Shown: positions 1 to 6,963, counted from the stretch's first letter. The stretch is 7,659 nt of DNA from Puniceicoccales bacterium (GCA_031279395.1 JAITIO010000010.1:1-7659), one strand, 5' to 3'. A program made the numbers and translations. The notes: generated by a model from the sequence alone, not told the origin.

Positions 1-593
1 ATGATGTCACTATTTAGCAACTCAAGAGATGTTCTTTCGCTGGATTTGACAGAATTTATTACGCGCATGTCATCGGATATGCGTAGCCGTTTCTTTGCAA
101 GATTTTTTACGATATACTTTTCCAGTGGTGTCCCATTGATCCAAGGCAAATTTACAAAAAAATGTATGGCTGGACACCAGCATATCGGCATGGTTCCTCG
201 GTTGGTTATGGAAATTTCCAGGCGAAAATATAATTCTGACAGCCTGTATGTTATTTTTGGCAAAAATGGCAGCTCGGCATCATTTTCTGGAACGAAAACT
301 ATTTCGTACTTGGTATCGCTAGTTTTTATAAATTTCGAACTTTCAATGCCCAGGGAATCAAATCCCGCAAGAGGCATCGACTTCGCATTAAAAAATATTT
401 TCGAACCAATATCGCCAACGGAATCTTTCCCGTCCATTTCAGAAAATAGTATGTCTCGAATGCTATTGTCAGCCATGACAATTTGCCAACTTATTATCCT
501 GGCAACGTCTTGGGGACAGAAGAGATAGCGCGAAGGCGAAATATCCGCTGATAATAATTGTAAACCGTGAAAATCCAATTCACTAACATTCAT
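1..593 (-). CDS. Aldose 1-epimerase (galactose mutarotase)-like protein, 3' end outside window
   Basis: An open minus-strand frame runs from ATG at 593 to the window edge without a stop (about 197 codons), so the gene is partial. Seen: an early 'ISWQIVMADNSIRDILFSE' stretch, then 'MPLAGFDSLG', then 'ISITNRGTMPICWCPAIHFF' about 135-155 residues in, followed by 'VNLPW'. In the aldose epimerase fold the typical pattern is a GARxxSW-like strand, then xMPMHGFxR, then xxxxNxGxxPxxxxxxxHxYFxLP, where the His is a substrate-binding or catalytic residue; that His is present here. The family interconverts alpha and beta anomers of hexoses or sugar phosphates in the cytoplasm. The start is uncertain: ATG 593 gives MNVSELDFHG, but an AGGAG at 615-619 lies about 15 nt before an in-frame GTG at 599, which may be the true start. 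It is divergent from mutL and shows no internal damage. Family assignment is moderate; the exact substrate is unknown. Confidence 0.6.
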   Translation of the reverse strand, partial: MNVSELDFHGLQLLSADISPSRYLFCPQDVARIISWQIVMADNSIRDILFSEMDGKDSVGDIGSKIFFNAKSMPLAGFDSLGIESSKFIKTSDTKYEIVFVPENDAELPFLPKITYRLSELYFRLEISITNRGTMPICWCPAIHFFVNLPWINGTPLEKYIVKNLAKKRLRISDDMRVINSVKSSERTSLELLNSDI

Positions 594-614
594 AGGCACA
601 AGCTTTTTAAACTT

Positions 615-619
615 CTCCT
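615..619 (-). promoter_or_regulatory. Shine-Dalgarno-like AGGAG of the epimerase-like gene
   Basis: On the minus strand the sequence reads GTCAGGAGAAG. The motif is 15 nt from the GTG at 599 and 21 nt from the ATG at 593. Spacing is long for either start but favours GTG. No other purine-rich motif lies closer. I see no convincing -35/-10 pair upstream. Confidence 0.35.
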
Positions 620-718
620 GACAAAATGATAAAAGAAAATTTTTTGTAAAGCCATTAAGGTTTCAAGTTAGGATTTGCCATGTTGTAGGTCGGTGGGGAA
701 ATTCGGAGTGAAAAAGTG

Positions 719-799
719 ATGACAGTGGTACCACTTGTGGCGTACGGCAAAAAGTGCTTGCCGCCATTGGCTTCAAGATTAGTTTTCCCCAATGCTTGA
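719..799 (+). pseudogene. Possible peptide deformylase N-terminal remnant overlapping the mutL start
   Basis: A 26-codon frame starts at ATG 719 with GGAG about 10 nt upstream and ends at TGA 797-799, eight bases into mutL. Its product begins MTVVPLVAYGKKCLPPLA. Bacterial peptide deformylases start with a pattern like M-x-x-x-P-I/L-V-x-Y-G-x-x-x-L-x-x-x-A, which matches over this short stretch. None of the catalytic motifs (GLAAxQ, EGCLS, HExxH) can follow, because the frame ends at once. If real, it is the stub of a deleted gene left in front of mutL. The match is short and could be chance; an alternative is a small leader peptide. Confidence 0.25.
724..735. repeat. Perfect 12-bp palindrome followed by a small hairpin (745-763)
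   Basis: AGTGGTACCACT is its own reverse complement. Ten bases later CGGCAA (745-750) can pair with TTGCCG (758-763) across a 7-base loop. Both lie 30-70 bases before the mutL start in the divergent mutL/epimerase intergenic region. They could be an operator or mRNA structure, but no T-run follows the hairpin, so it is not a standard terminator. Function is unassigned. Confidence 0.4.
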
Positions 800-2557
800 T
801 TCCACCATTGAAGTTTTGCCGGAAGATGTGGCCAATAAAATTGCTGCTGGAGAAATTGTTGAACGGCCGGCTGCCATCGTTAAAGAATTAGTTGAAAATA
901 GCCTGGATGCAGAAGCAAAGCTTATCGGTGTGAGATTTTCTCGAGGAGGAAAATTTTCCATAGTAGTCGAAGATGATGGTTTTGGCATGCACAAAGAAGA
1001 GGCACTATTGTCCATAAAACGACATGCCACCAGCAAATTACGCCATATTCAAGATTTAGATTCGCTGGCCACATTTGGTTTCCGCGGCGAAGCCATCCCA
1101 TCCATAGCAAGCGTTTCCAAGTTTAGGTTGACGACTTGTTCCAGCAACGATGCTCATGGGACGGAAATTATCATCGACGGTGGAAAGGTTTTGGCCATTA
1201 AAGACTGTGCGAAGTTCAGCGGGACGAGGGTAATCGTCGAAAACTTGTTTTACAACGTTCCGGCCAGAAGAAAATTCCTCAAGTCCGATGAAACGGAAAG
1301 CATGAATATAATATCCCTGATAAAAAATTTGGCACTGGCTGAACTGGATGTAAAATTTTCTCTTTTTCAAAATGGGAACGTGATATTTCAGTCGCCGAAC
1401 TCCAACAATCTTGCGGATAGAGTGAATGAAATTTTCAAGTATGATGAAAATTTTATCGATTTTTCATCTGCCAAAGGAGATTATACGATGGATGGGGCGA
1501 TTTGCAATCCGAATTTTGGTAATGTTTGTAAAAAGAACATAGTCGTCTTCGTGAACAACCGCCTAGTCAAAAGCAATATCGTCAACTATGCCATATGCGA
1601 TGTACTGGAACCGGTCTTTCCAAATCATAGGGGGATTTTGGCCTACATTTTTTTAAAAATTAATCCGGCGATGGTTGATGTAAATGTGCACCCAATGAAA
1701 AAAGAAGTTCGTTTTAAGAATGAAATGGTGGTCAGAGGATTTATTCAAAAGGCCCTGTTGGACGTGTTTGGAAAACACGATGATGCGGTAGTTGAAAAAT
1801 TTGTCCAAGAGGAAGCACAACCAACGTTTCAGAATTTCCAACAACCGCAATGGCAAGGCTTGCAAAGGGAATCGTTTACCAAAAATTATGCAACAGCTTC
1901 ATCGGGCAGCAAAATTTCCCGAAGGGAAATACCGTTCGTTGAACAGAAAAAACTAGATATATTTCCTTCTACAGAACTCAATGACCATGATTGGAAGTTT
2001 GTCGGAATAGTTTTTGGGGAAGTTGCAATTTTTGAACAGAGAACTGGCATTATTATTTTTAACATTCGGCTAGCCCTCAGCCGAGTAACCTACGAAAAGG
2101 TAATGGCTCAATGCGATGTTACTAGTTCACAGCAATTACTGCTTCCCATAGAATTTTCGTTGTTCCAGGCCGAATCGGATTGCTTTCTAAGATTTTTACC
2201 AATTTTTTGAAAAATGGATTTTCGATCTATTCATTTAGGCAATACGACCATAAGATTGATGCGATTCCGGAATGGCTATCCTACCAAGATGCGACCAGTT
2301 TGACCCACCGACTAATTGCGGAGGATGATGCTTCAACCAAGAATGCTTAGGCATTAAATATGAAGGAGACCTTTGCACGGTGTATTTCACAGATTTCTAG
2401 CTTGGAAAATTATAGAACGCAGGATGATATTAAGAAGTTGCAAAATGCGCTATTATTGTGCAAAAATCCGCTGCTATGTCCCCTTGGAAATGTCATATAT
2501 TTTGAACTTTCATTGGCAGACATGAGCCGTCGCTTTGGCGTAAAAATAATACATTAA
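792..2557 (+). pseudogene. mutL: DNA mismatch repair protein MutL, frameshifted and with an internal stop
   Basis: MutL is a GHKL-ATPase dimer that couples MutS mismatch recognition to strand removal. The N-terminal ATPase is textbook and apparently undamaged: IAAGEIVERPA (residues 17-27), KELVENSLDA with E32/N36, DDGFGM (61-66), RHATSK (77-82), GFRGEA (96-101), NLFYNVPARRKFLK, and VDVNVHPMKKEVRF (from about 295; the usual Thr before K303 is Met). The frame ends at TGA 2208-2210. Homology continues one frame back, with LLSKIFTNFLKNGF then IPEWLSYQDA, so one base, probably a T in 'gattg' near 2180-2181, was lost. A second lesion is TAG 2348-2350. After it the C-terminal segment KETFARCISQISSLENYRTQ to MSRRFGVKII ends at TAA 2555-2557. 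The repaired protein would be about 588 residues, normal for the family. The C-terminal DQHA(x)2E endonuclease motif is absent (NIRLALSRVTYE instead). Start ATG 792 fits the family N-terminus; no clear ribosome binding site. Confidence 0.93.
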
Positions 2558-2644
2558 CCCGTCGTTGACATAAAAAAAGTAATTAAAGAGGTTCGTTTTT
2601 GCTTGCAAAAAAATAGTATATCATTCTAATGTGCAAACACATGC

Positions 2645-3259
2645 ATGGAACCATCGCATAAAGCCGAAAATAGCATTTATCGAATAGAGACAAGGGAAGA
2701 CCGGGGAGCCGCCTATGGCGATTCCCAGCCAAAATCTACACCATGTAGTATATTCCACGGAAAGGGCATATCCGCACATCTTGGCCCAGAAAATTCCCGC
2801 CATCCCGAGTCTAAATTTTCTTCTAATCCTCTTAGAACGAGGAAAGTGTGTGTAATATGTCCAATGCAACCAAACAATTTCACTAGCATGAATAGGGCAG
2901 TTAATGTGTTTGAGTTATATGCGAAAGAAGGGGATAAAATTTTTAAATTGAAAAACAATATCCTAAGGAATCTAAAGCCGCTGTTGGGAGTTGAAGTCGT
3001 TAGGCTTAACAGTCTAATTAATTCCAAGTTTAACTCTGCCTTTCGAGAAAGAAACCTAACCATTCCCGACCATGTCAAATTACAGGCCCAAACTAACGCT
3101 TTTTTTGATTCAATAATTTCATCGATAGTTAAACCAGAGTCTGCGTTGCTTGTGCGTCAATCATGGACATCAACGAGTAAAGGCTTGGGAGTGTATGAAA
3201 TTTATGCCATTTGCCAATATATTTTAAGTGATATTATAGGAACCACTAATAAGCAGTAA
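2645..3259 (+). CDS. Unrecognised open reading frame (hypothetical protein)
   Basis: Open for 204 codons from ATG 2645 to TAA 3257-3259, with no Shine-Dalgarno motif before the start. The first 80 residues are of poor, mixed composition and overlap a different possible reading (see 2715-2855). From an internal in-frame ATG at 2888 the product (about 123 residues) looks more like a real protein: helical, with a Lys/Asn-rich segment (KIFKLKNNILRNLKPLLGVE), then a mixed region (VKLQAQTNAFFDSIISSIV) and a C-terminus ending SDIIGTTNKQ. I recognise no domain, catalytic motif, signal peptide or membrane segment. The true start is likely 2888 or the frame is fortuitous. The stop codon lies inside the first copy of a direct repeat. 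It follows mutL on the same strand by 87 bases but no functional link is visible. Confidence 0.35.
   Translation: MEPSHKAENSIYRIETREDRGAAYGDSQPKSTPCSIFHGKGISAHLGPENSRHPESKFSSNPLRTRKVCVICPMQPNNFTSMNRAVNVFELYAKEGDKIFKLKNNILRNLKPLLGVEVVRLNSLINSKFNSAFRERNLTIPDHVKLQAQTNAFFDSIISSIVKPESALLVRQSWTSTSKGLGVYEIYAICQYILSDIIGTTNKQ
2715..2855 (+). pseudogene. Possible IS200-type transposase N-terminal remnant
   Basis: In a frame different from the 2645 reading frame, ATG 2715 to TAA 2853-2855 gives MAIPSQNLHHVVYSTERAYP, then HILAQ and about 20 further residues. IS200/IS605-family TnpA (Y1 transposases) commonly begin with a pattern like S-x-x-x-x-H-x-V-F/Y-S-T-K-x-R-x-P-x-I, which this resembles for about 20 residues. 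The later HUH motif and catalytic Tyr are not visible. If correct, a mobile-element remnant sits between mutL and the unrecognised ORF and explains the poor start of that ORF. The match is short and may be chance. Confidence 0.22.
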
Positions 3260-3318
3260 TTAGAAGTCCTAAAGCAAGAGGTGAAATAGTGCCCAGTAAT
3301 TGGACGTCCTAAAGCAAG
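3254..3318 (+). repeat. Two 25-bp direct repeats, 40-bp period
   Basis: Copy 1 is 3254-3278 and copy 2 is 3294-3318. They match at 23 of 25 positions; the shared tail is GTCCTAAAGCAAG and the shared head CAGTAATT. The 15-base spacer AGGTGAAATAGTGCC is not repeated. The TAA stop of the upstream open frame falls in copy 1. Both copies precede the RodZ-like pseudogene. They could be a tandem duplication, iterated binding sites or footprints of a mobile element. Confidence 0.75.
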
Positions 3319-3338
3319 TCGCACTTTTTAATTGCAAA

Positions 3339-4152
3339 ATGGAAAGCGATACTTACCAATTATACCGTAAATCGCTGAAACTTTTGCCGAACAGTTTGCT
3401 GTTATGGGGAAAGCGTTAGGCTGGTCGATTGGTGAAGTTGCTTCCAGGACAAAGATCAGGGAGGAACATCTCGAATTCATTGAAAGGGGAGATTTCAGTT
3501 TGAAGTTGCTGGCTGTGTATATCTGCGGGTTCGTCAGGAATTACGCAAAATTTCTCAAACTTAACGTTGGAGCAATTATGAGGGAATGTCCCATGAAAGA
3601 GGTTTGCGTCGTAGATTCGCTGTGGCACGCCAGCGAGCTCATCGAAAGCGTCAAACAGGAGGCGGGTGGATTTTGTGACATGTAAGACGACGAGATAATC
3701 GAAGTCGAAAAAAATAGGATTAAAAATATGTTTCTCAAATTGCGCGAAAATGTTCGAAGGCGCCTAAGAAGAAGCTGGTCATCTCAGCTGAAATTGGATT
3801 GGCCTTTTTGAAGGGCATAACGCCCATGGCAGCTGAAATGATTCCTGGCAAGTCCATTACACTGTCCGCAATCGGCGCGGTAAAAGTTGTTGTTCGAAAT
3901 GGGGAAACGCTGGAGAAGGTTTACGCCGGGAATTTGGAGGCCGGCACGGCCAAAACGATATCCCATTACAGGCCGATTCAAGTTTTTTACGACCGCGGCG
4001 AGCATTTGCTGATTCAGTAGGATAATGGCGAAAAAATGGAGCAAATCGGAAAAAATGGGCGAGAACATCAGAAGATGAATTCAAGAAGCAAGAACATTGA
4101 TTCTTGTTTGTCAGCAACAGAGAATTCACGAACAGTGCCGAACAATCCGTAA
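3339..4152 (+). pseudogene. RodZ-like helix-turn-helix / DUF4115-type protein, broken by stops and a frameshift
   Basis: The first readable part is in one frame (IAETFAEQF, then KALGWSIGEVASRTKIREEH, EFIERGDFS, VYICGFVRNYAKFLKLN), the pattern of the RodZ-type N-terminal HTH, where the last stretch is normally LPxVYxRGFxRxYAxxLxLD. Arg of YxRGF has become Cys. This frame ends at TAA 3683-3685; a charged linker follows (DDEIIEVEKNRIKN). From about 3757 the homology is in another frame: APKKKLVISAEIGLAFLKGI (a worn hydrophobic, perhaps former membrane segment), then KSITLSAIGAVKVVVRNGE and ETLEKVYAGNLEAGTAKTI, the DUF4115/RodZ C-terminal beta domain, interrupted by TAG 4018-4020 where LLIQ meets DNGE. 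It closes at TAA 4150-4152. An ATG at 3339 opens another frame, with a TAA at 3368-3370 in the HTH frame, so the original start is unclear. RodZ anchors MreB to the membrane for rod shape; the intact relative's role here is inferred. Confidence 0.75.
4085..4110 (+). other. AT-rich hairpin in the tail of the RodZ-like pseudogene
   Basis: CAAGAA (4089-4094) pairs with TTCTTG (4101-4106) over a 6-base loop, extendable by a G-T and two A-T pairs. A short T-rich stretch follows. It could be a weak terminator left from the gene's 3' end but is AU-rich and lies before the last in-frame stop, so the call is tentative. Confidence 0.2.
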
Positions 4153-4500
4153 ATATGATTATTGATTCTGAAAAGTGGTTCAAAATGCATCAGCCCATGT
4201 TGCCCTTCGAGAGGAAAGTCAAGAGAGAAGTATTGGAAGGGTATTGAAGTGATGATATGCATCATGATGTTATGGAAAATAGTGGTCAATGTGAAGTGGG
4301 TGGTCGTGAAAACTGTGGTGTTGAAGTTTCGATTGCGTTCCATTCTGTAAAAGTTGGACTTTAGTTTAGATTCGTCAAATAAACTCTCAAATCTCACATT
4401 TATGTCTTACAGGCCATTCGATATTGATCCGAACTCTTCTCGCCTTGTTGACACAATGAAATGGTGCATTTTGCCTCGTAAGCAATACTCTCGACAAGAC
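4153..4500. other. About 350 bases without a recognisable gene
   Basis: No frame here resembles a known family on either strand. A 109-codon minus frame (4068-4397) is open but of odd composition, rich in Thr, Phe and His, and overlaps the RodZ-like pseudogene tail. The stretch lies directly 3' of the transposase relic on the minus strand, so it may be the transposon's downstream non-coding part. I looked for a terminal inverted repeat against the other side of the relic and found none by eye. Confidence 0.5.
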
Positions 4501-4961
4501 CTACTCTTCTTGCCAAAGTGAAGTGAACTCCGAACCTGATCGGAGCACATGGCTATTAAAAAGCAGGCGAGACGGACTGACATCAATGCTATATCCTAGT
4601 CCAGGGTGGAAAAAAGCAGCTCGATGATTATTTTCAACCAAAGCCTGCTTCATCATGTGGAAGATACGGTTGCTGAAACTGGAGGTGCTTTCATCGCTCT
4701 GCAATGGAAGCTTCGAATCAATTTATTTTTGAGATTCTCGAAAAGACTTAGATCATGGCATTGAAATATGTGAGTCGTGTGTGGAGAGAAAGTTATGACT
4801 CTGACTTGATGATCTGACAACATTTGTAATGCGTCCGGCTGTACGTGAATGGAACAATTATCCATGAATAACACAGCTTCTTTGTTTGGGAATTCTTCAT
4901 TCGATCGCAGTTTGTTGATACAGAAAAGAAGAACTGTTGAAATGTATTGATTAACATGCTG
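4501..4961 (-). mobile_element. Relic of a pogo/Tigger (Jerky)-like DDE transposase, C-terminal half, frameshifted
   Basis: Read on the minus strand, the first part gives VNQYISTVLLFCINKLRSNE, then EAVLFMDNCSIHV, VRVITFSPHTTHIFQ and CHDLSLFENLKNKL. These match the DDE core of pogo/Tigger-type transposases: second catalytic Asp in LxMDNCSxH, PHTTHIFQ, and third Asp in QxxDLxLFxxLK. A frameshift after KNKL moves into a second frame: LPLQSDESTSSFSNRIFHMM, then VENNHRAAFFHPGLGYSIDV, SPSRLLF and LWQEE, ending at 4501. This tail matches the family's RQTMVExNxxxAFxxxGxxFDxxxxPxRLLF pattern. A TGA at 4962-4964 lies before the visible part, and the DNA-binding N-terminus and first catalytic Asp are not found. 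The element must therefore be inactive. This transposase type is best known from eukaryotes. Its 5' end runs into the truncated rluA-like gene. Confidence 0.78.
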
Positions 4962-5012
4962 TCAATACATGTGTGGCTTGCTTCATTGGTCGATTATTAC
5001 GGCGATACCGAT

Positions 5013-5550
5013 TTTGAACGTTTCTGTTTCGAGCCTTCTCTCCATAGCATCATTAGCTTGCGAACAAATGAACAATGTCCTGTATTCCACGGAATATTGT
5101 TAGCCATTGACCGGTGTTTTTTCAATCGCGAGATCCAAAAAATCTACTGCGCCCTGACCCGTCACCGAAAGATGCAAAAATCGGGGGAATCGTATGATAT
5201 TTTAGCAAAACCAGAGGAGCGCGGACATTTTTGGGTTACATCCTGGCGGCACAACGAAGCGGTGGCGTAGTACTGCGTCAAAAGAGAATTAACGACGGAA
5301 GGGATTCCGTTTTTGAGGCTGCTTTTGGAACCTGTCACAGGGCGAACACGCCAGCTGCGCATGCAATGTGCGCTGCGAAAAATCCCCATCATCGGCCATA
5401 AAATTTAGGGCGATTTCACATTAAATAGAAAATTGTGGGCTCTTTTACCCGAAAAAAAGATTCTATTTACAATCCTGTGCGGTCAAATTTTCGTATAGAT
5501 TCCGTGCCAAAACATTTCTATTTTCCGCTACAATCCCTTGTGAATTTTAA
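5013..5550 (+). pseudogene. RluA-family 23S rRNA/tRNA pseudouridine synthase, N-terminally truncated and frameshifted
   Basis: RluA-family enzymes convert uridine to pseudouridine in rRNA or tRNA using an Asp in HRLDxxTSG. Seen: GILLAIDRCFFNREIQKIYC (from 5091), like TSGxLLxA then F-x-R-x-V-x-K-x-Y; then FLRLLLEPVTGRTRQLRMQC, where the usual TGRTHQLR has His changed to Arg (5337-5360), IPIIGHKI and GDFTLNRKL. Internal stops are TAG 5268-5270 and TAG 5406-5408, the latter replacing the Tyr of the family's YGDF. At an A7 run (5452-5458) the frame must shift by one to give KKRFYLQSCAVKFSYRFRAK and TFLFSATIPCEF, a good family C-terminus ending at TAA 5548-5550. The HRLD catalytic segment is not readable; a weak HHxLAN at 5048-5065 might be its ruin. 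Upstream the gene is cut off near the transposase relic. Confidence 0.8.
5452..5458 (+). other. A7 run carrying the rluA frameshift
   Basis: Reading ...LLPEKK in the first frame up to this run and KKRFYLQSC... after it needs one A fewer (A6: gaa aaa aga). This places the indel exactly in the homopolymer and identifies it as a single-base expansion. Confidence 0.65.
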
Positions 5551-5624
5551 GTATTGCATCCGAAAAAAGAATTGCAAGCAATGCGATTGTATTTCTGGAG
5601 AAAACGAATAATATAGGATCAGTT

Positions 5625-5858
5625 ATGGGTAAGGGTCGTGATTTATTGTGGGCACCATATTTTTATGGAGCGAGCTTATCGAGTGTGTTAGAGGAGACGG
5701 CAAAAGGAGTTGAAAACGTTTGAATTAGTTCTCCGCCGGCGGCTACGGTAGCAACAGGAGAGATTCCAAAGGGAGCGGAAAGCATTTTTCCCAGTTTTGA
5801 GGCCCATTTCTCGCTTGCTAGGGGGCTTTTCTCTAAATTTTTTAAGCATGAAGATTGA
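5625..5858 (+). pseudogene. Unrecognised broken reading frame upstream of mtaB-like gene
   Basis: ATG 5625 has AGGA six bases upstream (5615-5618). The product begins MGKGRDLLWAPYFYGASLSS, meets TGA at 5721-5723, then continues ISSPPAATVATGEIPKGAES and ARGLFSKFFKHED to TGA 5856-5858, overlapping the mtaB-like start by 11 bases. A competing reading lies in the mtaB frame from ATG 5665: RRRQKELKTFELVLRRRLR, stop TAG, then QQERFQRERKAFFPVLRPIS, an Arg-rich helical stretch that looks at least as protein-like. I recognise neither. The overlap and the ribosome binding site suggest a former gene cotranscribed with mtaB, but which frame was real cannot be decided here. Confidence 0.3.
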
Positions 5859-6963
5859 CATCCACACGCATGGATGCCGTTTGAATGCGGCGGAATCTCG
5901 ATTTTTCGCCAAAGCGCTGGAGTCCAAGGGACATAAGATCGTGCGGGCTATGGACAGGATGGTTGACCGTGCCATCGTCAATTCCTATGCAATGACGGCG
6001 CAGGCCGAATCGAAATGTGAACAAACCTTACGCCAAATTGTCCAAGCGCATCCAAACGTCCTTTTGGTGGTCACCGGCTACTGAGCGGAGAAAAATCCCC
6101 ACATGTTATGCGACTTCCACCGCCGAATTCTGGTCCTCGGAAATGCCGAAAAACATCGCGTCGCCGACTGCCTCGAGCGCTATCGTACGTCACGAAATGG
6201 CTCGGAAATTGTTCACAAACCAATTGGAAGTGTCAATTTTACTCGTCTCTGCCTCCTCGACCGCCCTTATAACAGGCGCTACAATCTGAAAATCCAAGAG
6301 GGATGTGATTGCCGAACTCGGGCGATTCCGAGGTTAGCGTCCATTCATCTGAGCAGTATAGAATTTCGGACGATTGGCGACCAGGTATTGAATCAGATGG
6401 CCGCTCCAAGGAGCAAATTAGGAAAATATTGATGTGTGCCAATTCAGTCGAGTAGCGATCGCATTTTAGGACCACTGGGGCGGCACTATGTGATTGTGGT
6501 GATCTGGCGTTATTTGAAAGGCGTGGCGAGAACAATCCCCAGTATGGACTTGGGAACGGATTTAATGGTAGGATTTCCCGGGGAGAGCGAGAAGGATTTC
6601 GAGTGTTCTATGGAACTATTGGAGGGCTCACCGCCGCAATATACCTATATTTTTCCCTATTTGTCGCAGAAAGGAATGGCTGCGAGGGTTATGGAAGGGC
6701 AATAGGTTGATCGGCGGGGAATTGTGCGTTGCAGCGAGATATCGCGAGCAGTGAATCGCGAAAAGCATCGTCAATTGTTGGGGCAGCAGGGGAAAAAATA
6801 TGAAGAGGTATTATTTGACGACCTTGGGGAGTCGGGCTTTCCGAGCTTTACGGCGCATTATGCTAAAGTTTGGGTAAAAAAATCTGCAGAACATCTTCGC
6901 AATCTAACGAAAAAAGTCCGTTTAGTGGAAAATTGCGGGACATTTTTCCAGGGTGAATTGTGA
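5848..6963 (+). pseudogene. mtaB: MtaB-like tRNA (t6A37) methylthiotransferase, multiple stops and internal deletion
   Basis: MtaB is a radical SAM enzyme with two iron-sulfur clusters that methylthiolates t6A37 of tRNA. One frame carries the whole gene, with no frameshift. Start ATG 5848: MKIDIHTHGCRLNAAESRFF keeps the first cluster Cys (GCRLN). The second, normally NTC, is NSY, and the third, VTGC, is VTGY, followed by TGA 6082-6084 where AEKNP continues. Then LVLGNAEKHRV and NLKIQEGCDCRTRAIPRLAS: the radical SAM CxxxCxxC is ruined and about 55-60 residues up to the LTG region are missing, since the text jumps to SIHLSSIEF. TGA 6430-6432 precedes CVPIQSSSDRIL; then DLMVGFPGESEKDFE, VFPYS-like IFPYLSQKGMAARVMEGQ, TAG 6703-6705, and a C-terminal TRAM-like part ending at TGA 6961-6963. 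With the deletion restored it would be about 430 residues, typical for MtaB. MiaB/RimO are the alternatives; GCRLN and length favour MtaB. Confidence 0.85.
6950..6953 (+). promoter_or_regulatory. Ribosome binding site and GTGA coupling after mtaB
   Basis: AGGG lies six bases before GTG 6960-6962, which overlaps the mtaB-like TGA 6961-6963 as GTGA. This arrangement decides the start of the downstream gene and points to translational coupling in a former operon. Confidence 0.55.

Noticed and set aside
1..528. Plus-strand open frame of 175 codons at the left edge
   Set aside because: Its composition (Ser/Phe/Ile-rich, no motif) is that of an antisense shadow; the minus strand carries a continuous aldose-epimerase-like frame over the same bases.
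2565..2622. TTGACA at 2565-2570 considered as a promoter -35 box
   Set aside because: No acceptable -10 hexamer lies at 16-18 bases; the nearest TATA-like word is about 46 bases downstream.
4246..4266. Inverted-repeat-like gatatgcatcatg near 4250, considered as a transposon end
   Set aside because: The symmetry is short and AT-rich, and no matching copy was found on the other side of the transposase relic.
5688..5981. Minus-strand 97-codon frame over the mtaB start
   Set aside because: It runs antisense to the clearly MtaB-like N-terminus and has no family resemblance.
6017..6289. Plus-strand 90-codon frame inside the mtaB-like gene
   Set aside because: The mtaB homology (VTGY, AEKNP, LVLGNAEKH, KIQEGC) is continuous in another frame over the same bases.
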